64,000 nucleotides of DNA. Source: Halorientalis sp. LT38 (GTDB lineage Archaea > Halobacteriota > Halobacteria > Halobacteriales > Haloarculaceae). This document shows, piece by piece, positions 50,789-59,222 of this stretch. Where the stretch lies: assembly GCF_037031225.1 (NCBI RefSeq), contig NZ_JAYEZN010000001.1, positions 3,038,001-3,102,000 on the forward strand. Direction: 5' to 3'. Each line of letters starts with the position of its first letter. Position 1 is the stretch's first letter. The translations under genes were made by a program, and so were the position numbers. The notes beneath the pieces were generated by a model that saw only the letters and a program-made list of their open reading frames with translations, had not been told where the DNA came from and searched no databases.

Positions 50789-51996
50789 CAGGCCTCGCGG
50801 AGGACGCCCTCGATCTCCTCGACCGTCGGGTCCAGTTCGTTCGGCACGTAGGCCATGAGGCCGTCGTCCATCACGTACGCCGCCACGTTGGGGAGGTCCG
50901 ACTGGGCGATGCCGTCCAGTTCGCGGAGCGTCGACGGCAGTCCGAGGTCGTCGCGGATCTCGGCCACCCGATCGACGACGGCCTCGGCCAGTTCCGCGTC
51001 GCTCTTCCCCTCGGTGTCGACGCCGAGGCCGTCGGCCAGCAGACGACGCCGGCCGTCGACCCGCTCGAAGAGGTAGGAGAGCGCGTGCGGCGCGACGACG
51101 GCGTGGGCGACCCCCTGCTGGATCGGGTAGCCGGCGGTCAGGCCGTGGCCGAAGGCGTGGATCAGCGAGAGCGTCATCCCGTCGGGGCGGGAGGCGCCGT
51201 ACTGGGCGAGGACGATCCCCGGCACGACCGTCTCCAGCGCCGCCTCGGTGTCGGCGCGGAGGTCGGGGAGGCCGTCGGCGAGCAGTTCGAGCGCGCGCTT
51301 GCCCGTCGCGTCCGTGACGGCCGTCCGCGTGTTCGCGTACATGGCCTCGACGGCCTTGTCGAACCCGTTCATGGCCGACCCGGCGAGCACGTTCGTGGGC
51401 GTCGTCGCGAACAGTGCGGGGTCGTACAGCAGTGCGGCCGGCATCAGCGGCTGGCCGAACAGGCCGCCGCCGACCGGTTCGTCGACCAGCCCGGAGGCGG
51501 GCGTGGCGGTGATGCCGGCGGCGATGGAGAGGTCCGCGCCGGCCAGCGTCGTCGGGACCGCCACGATCGGTGGCACGTCCTCGGGGACGGCGATCGAGCC
51601 CGTCTCGGCGAGTTCCGCGGCGAGTGCTTCGGCGGACTCCTCGCGTCCGGCGAGCACCGCGATGGCTTTGGCCACGTCGAGGCTGCTCCCGCCGCCGAGG
51701 CTCACGAGGACGTCCGCGCCGACGTCGCGCATCGCCTCCAGTCCGGCGACGGCCGCGCCGAGGCGCTTGTCGGGCGTCGTGCCGGCGAACGTGCCGGCGT
51801 GGTACTTCCCGAGGCCGTCCTCGACGGGGTCGACGACCGCGGGCGTGTCGCCGACGGTCTTCCCGCAGACGACGAGCGCCCGGTCGGCGCCGATCCCCGA
51901 CAGTTCCTCGCTCAGTGCGTCCACGCAGCCCTGCCCGTATCGGATCGGGCCGTGCTCGTACGCGAACCGGAATCCCGCGTCGACAGTCTCGTCCAT
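50785..51996 (-). CDS. iron-containing alcohol dehydrogenase fold protein with altered metal ligands
   Basis: A 403-residue member of the Fe-ADH superfamily, with the NAD-binding SLGGGSSLDVAK motif (about residues 99-110) and IVAVPTTLAGADL. In the metal region, the usual VDALTHAIE block reads MNGFDKAVE, so by my alignment the Asp ligand is Asn and the next His is Lys. In the second block, SLIHAFGHGLTAGYPIQQG keeps the first His (IHA) and the catalytic GH, but the PHG His is Gln. Three of four ligands are thus changed. It may use another mechanism, as metal-independent maleylacetate reductases do. Confidence 0.85.
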   Translation of the reverse strand: MDETVDAGFRFAYEHGPIRYGQGCVDALSEELSGIGADRALVVCGKTVGDTPAVVDPVEDGLGKYHAGTFAGTTPDKRLGAAVAGLEAMRDVGADVLVSLGGGSSLDVAKAIAVLAGREESAEALAAELAETGSIAVPEDVPPIVAVPTTLAGADLSIAAGITATPASGLVDEPVGGGLFGQPLMPAALLYDPALFATTPTNVLAGSAMNGFDKAVEAMYANTRTAVTDATGKRALELLADGLPDLRADTEAALETVVPGIVLAQYGASRPDGMTLSLIHAFGHGLTAGYPIQQGVAHAVVAPHALSYLFERVDGRRRLLADGLGVDTEGKSDAELAEAVVDRVAEIRDDLGLPSTLRELDGIAQSDLPNVAAYVMDDGLMAYVPNELDPTVEEIEGVLREAW

Positions 51997-52053
51997 ACCC
52001 GGCGTAGCGGCGCCGCTGCAATAGGTGTGGTCCCGCCGGCCGTGTCGCGACGC

Positions 52054-53160
52054 TCACTCCTCTTCGTCGTCGCCGATCGCGCCCCACTCGAGGGAGGTCG
52101 CGACCGCCTCGCGATCTTGCTCCTCGAGGCCGGCGCTGAGGATGAACGGGCCCGCGGCGACGGTCCGCAGGGTGACGGTCGTCGCGCGGAGGACGTACGC
52201 CGTCAGGACGATGTACGGCGCGAGGGCGACGGTGTAGGCGACGGCGACGAACACGAGCAACGGCGAGAGCGTCAACAGGGTCACGTCGGGAACCAGTTCG
52301 GTGTCGAGCGACAGGATGACGTACGAGATGACGACGATCGAGGGCAGCGAGACGTAGAGGAGGCGGCTCGACAGCCGCGCGAGCTCCTGTTTGTAGTAGA
52401 TCGACTTGAAGTACTCGCGGCCGGTCGCGAGGAACTTCAGCGTCTGGACGAGGTCGTCGATCACCGCCCGCTGTTCGTCGGTCAGTTCGTCGCCGTAGGT
52501 CTGGTCGACGATACGCAGGGCCCGCAACTGTTCGGAGTGGTCGTATCGCAGACCGACCAGGAGGACGCCGAAGGTGCCGCTCCGGGTATCGGCGAGCGTG
52601 GCTCGGGCCTGCCCGACCTGCACGAGGACGTCGGTGACGAACGGCTCGATGTCGGCCTGGAAGTCGGCGTCGCCCTCCTCGGTGGCGAGTTCCTGCAGTC
52701 GCTGGGTTCGCGTGTAGATGACGTGCAGGATGACGCGCAGGAACTCGGCGGGACGCGCCGGCGTGACGTCCTCGGCGACCAGGTCCCCGAGCCGCTGGCG
52801 GTAGTCGATGGAGGCGTCCAGGCGCCGTTGCTGGGTCTCGATGTCGGTGATCTCCTCGGAGAGCACGACGGAGTTGATCGAGACGACGACCGAGACGAGC
52901 AGGATGGTGCCGCTGAGAAGCGTGTTGAACAGGTCCTGGGTCGTGTTCGTCTCCGTGAGCAGACTGTGGACGTCGAAGGGGCGCAACAGCGAGAGGCCGA
53001 GCAGGGTGCCCAACACCAGCAGGAGGAGCGCCGCCGTGACGACCATCCGCCTGCCCGTCAGCAGGAACCAGCGGGTGAGCTGCCCCTCGTCGGTCTGGTG
53101 GCTGGCGATCACTCGCCGGTCGATTCGCCCAGGTCGATCATCGTCTCCGTTGTCACCCAT
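52054..53160 (-). CDS. membrane protein of unknown function with long cytoplasmic domain
   Basis: A 368-residue protein. Helices at about 35-60, 80-100, 265-290 and 298-325 frame a soluble, mostly helical region of about 160 residues (110-265) with IETQQRRLDASIDYRQRLGD and SIYYKQELARLSSRLLY. The layout (two helices, large loop, two helices) recalls bestrophin-like anion channels and the SHOCT-less DUF2254-type proteins, but no signature is certain. The composition is typical of the host. It stands alone on its strand. Confidence 0.7.
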   Translation of the reverse strand: MGDNGDDDRPGRIDRRVIASHQTDEGQLTRWFLLTGRRMVVTAALLLLVLGTLLGLSLLRPFDVHSLLTETNTTQDLFNTLLSGTILLVSVVVSINSVVLSEEITDIETQQRRLDASIDYRQRLGDLVAEDVTPARPAEFLRVILHVIYTRTQRLQELATEEGDADFQADIEPFVTDVLVQVGQARATLADTRSGTFGVLLVGLRYDHSEQLRALRIVDQTYGDELTDEQRAVIDDLVQTLKFLATGREYFKSIYYKQELARLSSRLLYVSLPSIVVISYVILSLDTELVPDVTLLTLSPLLVFVAVAYTVALAPYIVLTAYVLRATTVTLRTVAAGPFILSAGLEEQDREAVATSLEWGAIGDDEEE

Positions 53161-53343
53161 TGGGCGGTCCTCTCGGCCGGCCGTCTCGGTCGCCGACGCC
53201 GGTGCGGGAACCCCGAGCTAGAGGCCCGAGAAGCTTAGTTAGAGAGGGGTTGTTACTGCTTCGGGCGTCGTTCGGGGGGCGACCGCCGACGCCTGCTCGG
53301 CGGGCCGAGGGTAATCCGGGCTTATCGCGGCCGTCCCATCCGC

Positions 53344-53988
53344 TCAGACGAGGGCTGCGACCATTCCGGAGAGCGCTTCGAGTTCGTCCTCGTTGACGCC
53401 GTGCCCCATCCCTTCGTAGATGCGTGTGGTGACGTCGCCGTCGAGCGCGTCGAGGACTTCGGCCGTCTCGTGGACGCGCTCCTCGGGGATGTGCGGGTCG
53501 ACGTCGCTACAGCCGAGGAAGACTGGCATGCCTGCGAGGTCGCCCTCGACGTCGAGGTACGCCGCCTCGTCGACTGTGTCGCCGATGAGGCCGCCCGAGA
53601 GGACGGCCAGCCCGCCGTAGCGGCGGGGGTTGCGCGCGACGTACTCGCTGGCGAGACAGCCGCCCTGGGAGAACCCGACCAGGAGGATCTTCTCGGCCGG
53701 GATCCCGGCGTCGATCGCCGTCTCCACCGCGTCGCCCACCGCCCGGAGCCCGGAACTGCGACCCGGTTCGTTGCGCTCGACTGGCTCTAAGAAGGAGTTC
53801 GGGTACCAGGTGCTGCGGGCGGCCTGGGGAGCCAGCAGTGCGACGCCGTCGCGGTGGACCTCCCGGCCCATGCCGAGGATGCTGCGCGCGCTCGCCCCGC
53901 GGCCGTGGACGAGGACGACGGCCGCATCGGCCGCGTCGAGGTCGGTGCCGTCCGTGACCAGCGGCTGGTCCTGGTGCGGGCCCGTCAT
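53344..53988 (-). CDS. alpha/beta hydrolase (carboxylesterase/phospholipase-like)
   Basis: A 214-residue serine hydrolase. VVLVHGRGASARSI is the oxyanion-hole loop, GFSQGGCLASEY carries the nucleophilic Ser (about residue 117), DVDPHIP the Asp and MGHGVNEDEL the His. Length and motifs fit the YpfH/EstB carboxylesterase family. Its ATG overlaps the stop of the dioxygenase gene by 4 bp, as in MhqO-MhqD pairs of bacteria, in which both respond to quinones. Confidence 0.92.
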   Translation of the reverse strand: MTGPHQDQPLVTDGTDLDAADAAVVLVHGRGASARSILGMGREVHRDGVALLAPQAARSTWYPNSFLEPVERNEPGRSSGLRAVGDAVETAIDAGIPAEKILLVGFSQGGCLASEYVARNPRRYGGLAVLSGGLIGDTVDEAAYLDVEGDLAGMPVFLGCSDVDPHIPEERVHETAEVLDALDGDVTTRIYEGMGHGVNEDELEALSGMVAALV

Positions 53989-54935
53989 CGTTCGGCCTCC
54001 GAGACGGGACTCGCGTCGATCCCGGGCAACTGCGATTCGATCACGTCGCGGTCCGATTCGAGCCACGGCGGGAGTTGCAGGTCGCTGCCCAGTTCGGCGA
54101 CCGACTCGTCGCGGGTGAAGCCCGGTTCGTCCGTCGCGATCTCGAACAGGACGCCACCGGCCTCGCGGAAGTAGACCGACTCGAAGTACTGCCGGTCCTT
54201 CCGCGCGGTGACGCGCTGGCCGGCGTCGAGGAGCGAGTCGCGCCACTCGCCCTGCGTCTCCGCGTCGGGGGCGCGGACGGCGACGTGGTGGACGGTCCCG
54301 GCGCCCTGCTGACCGCGTTTGGCGTCAGGACGGTCGAGTACGTCGACGACCGTCGCGCGGTCCCCGCCGGACTCGTAGCGGGTCCGTTCGCCCGCCGTCG
54401 CGGTGCGTTCGTATCCCAGCGTCTCCAGGAGATCGCCGGTGGCCTCGGGCTCCATCGAGTCGAGCGACACGCCGTGGAACCCGCGGATCGCGTATGCCTC
54501 GGGGATCGGCCCGTCGGTCCAGGGTTCGACGTCGCTCTCGGCGGTGACGAGTTCGAGCGGCTGGCCGTCGGGATCTCGGACGGGCAGGACGGTCTCGCCG
54601 AACCGCTCTCGCGGGTCGTCGACCGCCAGTCCCTCGTCGTCGAGGCGGTCGCGCCAGAACTCGATCGAGCCCTCGGGGACGACGAAAGCAGTGGCGCTGG
54701 CCTGGCCGCGACCGACGCGGCCGGGTCGGCCTTCGCCGAAGGGGAAGAAGGTGAGGATCGTTCCGGGGGTACCGACCTCGTCGCCGAAGTAGAGATGGTA
54801 GGTCCCCGGGTCGTCGAAGTTGACGGTGCGCTTCACGAGACGCAGGCCGAGCACGTCGGTGTAGCAGTCGACGGTCGCCTGGGGATCGCTCGAGATGGCC
54901 GTGACGTGGTGGATTCCGGGTGTCTGAATCTGCAT
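53985..54935 (-). CDS. mhqO: ring-cleaving dioxygenase, MhqO-like VOC protein
   Basis: A 316-residue protein of two VOC modules. PGIHHVTAISSDPQATVDCY opens the first; the second begins AYAIRGFHGVSLDSMEPEA and contains GAGTVHHVAVRAPD and GGVLFEIATD. His and Glu in HHVTA, HHVAV and FEIA are the likely Fe(II) ligands. Homologues detoxify hydroquinones. The symbol is by resemblance. The start at 54935 (MQIQTPGIHHV) is favoured over the ATG at 54953. It is translationally coupled to the downstream hydrolase. Confidence 0.9.
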   Translation of the reverse strand: MQIQTPGIHHVTAISSDPQATVDCYTDVLGLRLVKRTVNFDDPGTYHLYFGDEVGTPGTILTFFPFGEGRPGRVGRGQASATAFVVPEGSIEFWRDRLDDEGLAVDDPRERFGETVLPVRDPDGQPLELVTAESDVEPWTDGPIPEAYAIRGFHGVSLDSMEPEATGDLLETLGYERTATAGERTRYESGGDRATVVDVLDRPDAKRGQQGAGTVHHVAVRAPDAETQGEWRDSLLDAGQRVTARKDRQYFESVYFREAGGVLFEIATDEPGFTRDESVAELGSDLQLPPWLESDRDVIESQLPGIDASPVSEAER

Positions 54936-55064
54936 GCGGGTGTTGAGAATCACTAGGGCACCCGGACGTATAGGCGCTCTCTGGCCGTGGTGATATCAGG
55001 TGACGTCGGTGTTACCGGGGGCGGCGGGAGCTTTTTGCCGGCCACTCTCCAACGTCGGGCCGGA

Positions 55065-56357
55065 ATGTTACTGGCGGGAACGGTCGTCGCCGACGCGGAG
55101 ACCGTCGTCGAGGACGGGGCTGTCGTGATCGCGGACGACCGCATCGCGGCCGTCGGTCCCGAGACCGAACTCCGCGAGCGCTACCCCGACCACGAGCGAC
55201 GCGAGTACGACCTGCTCGCGCCCGGACTCGTCGGCGGCCACGTCCACTCCGTCCAGTCGCTCGGCCGGGGCATCGCCGACGACACGTCCCTGCTCGAGTG
55301 GCTCACCGACCACGTCCTGCCCATGGAGGCCGCGCTCGACGCCGAGGGGATGGCCCTCGCCGCCGAACTGGGCTACCTCGAGTGCATCGAGTCGGGGACG
55401 ACGACGGTGATCGATCACCTGTCGGTCCACCACGCCGACGCGGCGTTCGGGGCGGCCGCCGACCTCGGTATCCGCGCCCGGATGGGGAAGGTGCTGATGG
55501 ACCGGGATGCCCCGCCGGGACTGGCCGAATCGGCCGACGAAGCGCTCGCCGAGAGCGAGCGACTGATCGAGCGGTACCACGACGCCTGCGACGGCCGGAT
55601 CCGCTACGCCGTCACACCCCGGTTCGCGATCAGTTGCACCGAGGAGTGCCTCCGGGGCGCGCGAGCTCTCGTCGATTCCCACGAGGGCGTCCGGCTACAC
55701 ACGCACGCCAGCGAGAACCGCGAGGAGATCGAGCGGATCGAGGCCGAGACCGGCATGCGAAACGTCGAGTGGCTCCACGAGGTGGGGCTGACGGGTGAGG
55801 ACGTGGTGCTCGCCCACTGCGTCTGGACCGACGAGCGCGAGCGCGAGATACTCGCCGAGACCGGGACCTGTGTGACGCACTGCCCGTCCGCGAACATGAA
55901 ACTCGCCTCCGGGGTCGCCCCGGTCGCGGACTACCTCGACCGCGGGATCACCGTCGCGCTGGGCAACGACGGGCCGCCCTGCAACAACACGCTCGACCCG
56001 TTCACGGAGATGCGTCAGGCCAGCCTCCTGGGGAAGGTCGACGCCCTCGACCCGACGACGCTGCCCGCTTCGACCGTGTTCGAGATGGCGACCGCGAACG
56101 GTGCGGCCGCCGCCGGGTTCGACCGCCTCGGCGAGTTGCGGGAGGGGTGGCGGGCCGACGTGATCGGGTTGCGGACCGATCGGATGCGCGCGACGCCGAT
56201 CCACGACGTCCACTCGCACCTGGTCTACGCCGCGCACGGCGACGACGTGGCGTTCGCGATGGTCGACGGGGAGGTGCTGTACGAGGACGGCGAGCACGTC
56301 GGCGTCGACGCGGCGGCGGTCAGGCGGCGGGCCCGCGAGTACGACTGGCGGGACTGA
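55065..56357 (+). CDS. amidohydrolase (5'-deoxyadenosine/S-adenosylhomocysteine deaminase-like)
   Basis: A 430-residue metal-dependent amidohydrolase of the MtaD/DadD/SAH-deaminase type. Metal and catalytic residues are seen in GGHVHSVQSLGRG (first His pair), LHTHASEN, VLAHCVWTD, and ALGNDGPPCNNTLD (Asp). Typical GLVxxHVHxxxxL is slightly altered to GLVGGHVHSVQ. It would deaminate an adenosine- or methylthioadenosine-like compound in methionine salvage. The start at 55065 (MLLAGTVVADAETVV) is standard; an upstream in-frame reading is not supported. Confidence 0.87.
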   Translation: MLLAGTVVADAETVVEDGAVVIADDRIAAVGPETELRERYPDHERREYDLLAPGLVGGHVHSVQSLGRGIADDTSLLEWLTDHVLPMEAALDAEGMALAAELGYLECIESGTTTVIDHLSVHHADAAFGAAADLGIRARMGKVLMDRDAPPGLAESADEALAESERLIERYHDACDGRIRYAVTPRFAISCTEECLRGARALVDSHEGVRLHTHASENREEIERIEAETGMRNVEWLHEVGLTGEDVVLAHCVWTDEREREILAETGTCVTHCPSANMKLASGVAPVADYLDRGITVALGNDGPPCNNTLDPFTEMRQASLLGKVDALDPTTLPASTVFEMATANGAAAAGFDRLGELREGWRADVIGLRTDRMRATPIHDVHSHLVYAAHGDDVAFAMVDGEVLYEDGEHVGVDAAAVRRRAREYDWRD

Positions 56358-56423
56358 GAAGCCGGCTCCGATCGAGGGTTACCGCAGGGTTCATACCGCT
56401 CTGCGACCAATTACCACGCGTCT

Positions 56424-56526
56424 GGAAGGGTGGCTCAGTGGTAGAGCACCGACGGCTGGCAATGCCAGAACGCTGGCCTCGGGTACCCGCTAAGGGCTTC
56501 GCGTGGTTCGAATCCCGCCCCTTCCG
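56424..56526 (+). tRNA. tRNA-like gene with altered centre (anticodon not assigned)
   Basis: Bases at both ends make a tRNA: acceptor stem GGAAGGG/CCCTTCC is perfect, D-arm GCTC-AGTGGTA-GAGC is perfect, T-loop TTCGAAT is canonical, and discriminator G follows. But the centre is 103-73 = about 30 nt too long, no clean anticodon arm is found, and the T-stem 5' strand (GCG-T-GG) pairs with CCCGC only if one T is bulged. The middle contains palindromes (CTGGC-AAT-GCCAG and CGGGTACCCG). It could be an intron-containing or decayed tRNA. A TATA-like TTCATACC lies about 30 bp upstream. Confidence 0.5.
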
Positions 56527-56831
56527 TAGAGCGGTTCGTCCGACGAGGCGACGTGTCGCCGAGTCACTACCGAACCGCTCGAGGATGCCGGGATTCGAGC
56601 AGACGAGTCGCAGCGCGCGGAGCGAACGGAGTGAGCGAGCACGAACGTCTCGGCGTGTTCGAATCCCGCCCCTTCTGCCGACCGGACTTTCTTCGCGAGG
56701 CGTCGTGGCGCCGAACAGATCGGCCGCGATTGCCAAGGCGAAGAGAGTCGAAGGCACACCTGCACCAGCGGACGGCGGACGGGCAAGAACCGCTTTTCGG
56801 GTGCTCGTGGACGAACGGATGGGATCGAACA
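56527..56831. repeat. structured module after the tRNA-like gene with inverted and direct T-arm copies
   Basis: No gene fits this 305-bp gap. It holds a perfect 10-bp outer hairpin GAGCGGTTCG/CGAACCGCTC (56529-56580) enclosing GGCGAC-GT-GTCGCC; an inverted T-arm fragment CGGGATTCGA (56589-56598); AGACG (56601-56605), which pairs with CGTCT (56646-56650); and a direct copy of the tRNA-like tail, GTTCGAATCCCGCCCCTTC (56657-56675), identical over 19 bases to 56506-56524. The order is inverted T-arm, stem, direct T-arm, as in the tRNA-Arg module. The rest (56676-56831) shows nothing definite. Confidence 0.7.
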
Positions 56832-57659
56832 GTGTTCTATCACGACGACCGACTCCAGTACGAGGTCGAGGTCGAGGAACCGGATCCGGTGTTCGGAAAA
56901 CTGCTGCAGGAAGCCATCGGCGGCGTCGAGGGGGAGATGCGCGTCGCGCTACAGTACCTGTTCCAGGCGTGGTCGGTGCCGGACGAGTACGAGCAGTATC
57001 GCGAGGTGTTGCTCGACACCGCAGCGGAGGAACTGGGCCACATCGAGATCCTGGCGACGGCGGTCAAGAAGAACCTCCGGGACGCGCCGGCGTCGCTCGA
57101 CGAGGACGTGGAGACGCTGGCGCACATGCAACCGCGACAGCTCCTGAGCGGGGGGATGAATCCGATCGCCGGCGACGCCAACGGCGTGCCGTTCAGCGGC
57201 TCCTGGGTCGTCGCCAGCGGGAACCTCGCGTCGGACATGTACGCGAACATCATGGCCGAGTCGACGGGGCGGCTGCTGGCGACGCGGCTCTATCACGCCA
57301 CCGACGACCCCGGCATGAAAGACATGCTGGCGTATCTCGTGGCCCGTGACACCATGCACCAGAACCAGTGGATCTCGCTGCTGAAGACCCTGGGTGACCC
57401 CGAGGAGGTGTTCGACGTCCACCCGATTCCGGACAGCTTCCCCGACGAGATTGAGAACCAGGAGTTCAACTACGCGTTCATGTCGACGAACGTGGAGCCA
57501 CAGGAGAACCCCGACCAGGCGTGGACGAGCGGCGAGTCGATCGACGGGGAGGGCGAGTACTCCTACCTCAACGAGCGCGACATCGATGCACCGCCGATGA
57601 GCGTCGGCAAACCGAGCGCCGAGGTGTTCAACGACCCCGCACCCCGGGACGAGGACTGA
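56832..57659 (+). CDS. manganese catalase
   Basis: A 275-residue non-heme catalase of the ferritin-like fold that disproportionates hydrogen peroxide at a di-manganese site. It starts at a GTG at 56832 (VFYHDDRLQYEV), matching the family's N-terminus. Likely ligands: E35 in GGVEGEMRVALQYLFQ, E67 and H70 in EELGHIEI, Glu in MAESTGRLLATRLY and His in ARDTMHQNQW. The acidic C-terminal tail (about 60 residues) is typical. The longer in-frame ATG at 56553 would read through the repeat region and is rejected. Confidence 0.92.
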   Translation: MFYHDDRLQYEVEVEEPDPVFGKLLQEAIGGVEGEMRVALQYLFQAWSVPDEYEQYREVLLDTAAEELGHIEILATAVKKNLRDAPASLDEDVETLAHMQPRQLLSGGMNPIAGDANGVPFSGSWVVASGNLASDMYANIMAESTGRLLATRLYHATDDPGMKDMLAYLVARDTMHQNQWISLLKTLGDPEEVFDVHPIPDSFPDEIENQEFNYAFMSTNVEPQENPDQAWTSGESIDGEGEYSYLNERDIDAPPMSVGKPSAEVFNDPAPRDED

Positions 57660-57807
57660 GCGGGACCTCGCCCGTCCGGTTCCGCACACCGGACTCGGAG
57701 AAGGGGATGGCTGCTGACCGCGGGTAACCGGCGGAGGGGACGGAAGGTGTCGCCTACGGGAGCGAACGGCCGGTAGGGCTTAGTGGGAGCCAGCGGCAGG
57801 GTCGCAC

Positions 57808-58989
57808 ATGCAGGCTGTGATTCTCGCTGCCGGAGAGGGGACGCGGATGCGTCCGCTGACGGAGTCGTTGCCGAAACCGATGCTGCCGGTCGCGGACCGG
57901 CCGCTCGCGGCCCACACCGTCGACGCCGCGGTCGCCGCCGGCGTCGACGAACTGATCTTCGTGGTGGGCTACGAGCAAGCGGTCGTCCGGGACCACTTCG
58001 GCGACAGCTACCGCGGGGTCCCCGTCTCCTACGCCGTCCAGGAGGAACAACTGGGAACGGCCCACGCCGTGCAGGCCGCCGAGGACCACCTCGACGGGGA
58101 GTTCGCGGTCCTGAACGGCGACGACCTCTACGACCCGGCGGCGCTCTCGGACCTGTTCTCCGGCGGCCCGGCCGTCGGCACCTACGAGGTCTCGGATCCG
58201 ACGCCCTACGGCGTGTTCGCCGTCGAGGACGGCACCGTCACCGGCATCGTCGAGAAGCCGGCCGACCCGCCCTCGAACCTGATCAACGTCGGCGCGTACG
58301 TCTTCCCCGCCGAGGCGCGGGCGTGGCTGGACGTGCCGATGAGCGAGCGGGGCGAACACGAGATCACCGACGTGCTGGAGCGGGTTGTCGACGAGTTCGC
58401 GGTCCGGACGGTCGGCGTCGACCGCTGGCTGGGCGTCGGCCGGCCGTGGGAACTGCTCGAGGCCAACGAGTGGAAGCTCGACGAACTCGACCCCGCCGTC
58501 CGCGGCGACGTGAGCGACGACGCCGAACTCCGCGGTCCCGTCGTCGTCGAGGCAGGGGCAACGGTCGAACCCGGCGTCGTGATCGAAGGTCCCGCGCTGA
58601 TCCGCAGCGGCGCGGACGTTGGCCCCAACGCGTACGTCCGGGGTGCGACCTTGCTCGGCGAGGACGTCCACGTGGGCAACGGCGTCGAGATCAAAAACAG
58701 CGTCCTGATGCGCGGCACGAACGTCCCCCACCTCTCCTACGTCGGCGACAGCGTGCTCGGCCGGGACGTGAACTTCGGCGCGGGGACGCAGGTCGCGAAC
58801 CTCCGGCACGACGATCGACCCGTGGAGTTCACGGTCAAGGGCGAGCGCGTCTCGACCGGGCGCCGGAAGTTCGGCGTCGTGGCCGGCGACGGCGCGAAGA
58901 CCGGGATCAATTCCAGTGTGTACCCCGGCGTAAAGCTCTCGGCCGGCGCGACGACGAAGCCCGGCGAAGCGGTCGACCGCGATCGCTGA
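57808..58989 (+). CDS. bifunctional sugar-1-phosphate nucleotidylyltransferase/acyltransferase
   Basis: A 393-residue protein. The N-terminal nucleotidyltransferase starts MQAVILAAGEGTRMRPLTES and has LPKPMLPVADRP and LNGDDLYD (metal-binding Asp). The C-terminal part (about 240-385) is a left-handed beta-helix of hexapeptide repeats (AGATVEPGVVIEGPALIRSGA), and ends with KTGINSSVYPGVKLSAGATT. It makes a UDP- or dTDP-sugar; the pattern fits GlmU-like or glucose-1-phosphate thymidylyltransferase forms. The exact sugar is not assigned. Confidence 0.9.
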   Translation: MQAVILAAGEGTRMRPLTESLPKPMLPVADRPLAAHTVDAAVAAGVDELIFVVGYEQAVVRDHFGDSYRGVPVSYAVQEEQLGTAHAVQAAEDHLDGEFAVLNGDDLYDPAALSDLFSGGPAVGTYEVSDPTPYGVFAVEDGTVTGIVEKPADPPSNLINVGAYVFPAEARAWLDVPMSERGEHEITDVLERVVDEFAVRTVGVDRWLGVGRPWELLEANEWKLDELDPAVRGDVSDDAELRGPVVVEAGATVEPGVVIEGPALIRSGADVGPNAYVRGATLLGEDVHVGNGVEIKNSVLMRGTNVPHLSYVGDSVLGRDVNFGAGTQVANLRHDDRPVEFTVKGERVSTGRRKFGVVAGDGAKTGINSSVYPGVKLSAGATTKPGEAVDRDR

Positions 58990-58998
58990 ACTCGAGTC

Positions 58999-59103
58999 TC
59001 AGGGCAGGACGCCGAACATCAGTGCCCCGGCGAACCCCGCGAGGGCGAGGCCGACGATCCAGACGACCAGGCGTTTCGCGTTGGCGACGACGGACGAGGA
59101 CAT
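58999..59103 (-). CDS. 34-residue single-TM protein
   Basis: A tiny reading frame (MSSSVVANAKRLVVWIVGLA) with one membrane helix and a sharp stop 9 bp from the nucleotidyltransferase stop. The start at 59103 is chosen since the farther ATG reads through a basic stretch. Similar small hydrophobic proteins occur in haloarchaea, but I cannot name this one. Confidence 0.5.
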   Translation of the reverse strand: MSSSVVANAKRLVVWIVGLALAGFAGALMFGVLP

Positions 59104-59222
59104 GCGCGACGGTTCGGGGCCGCGGCCCTTAATTTCACGGCGTTCGGCGGCGGACCACCGTTCACGGTAGCGCCCGCCGTTGCAGGAACTATTTGGGGTA
59201 TGCCAATGTGGGACACTCACGG

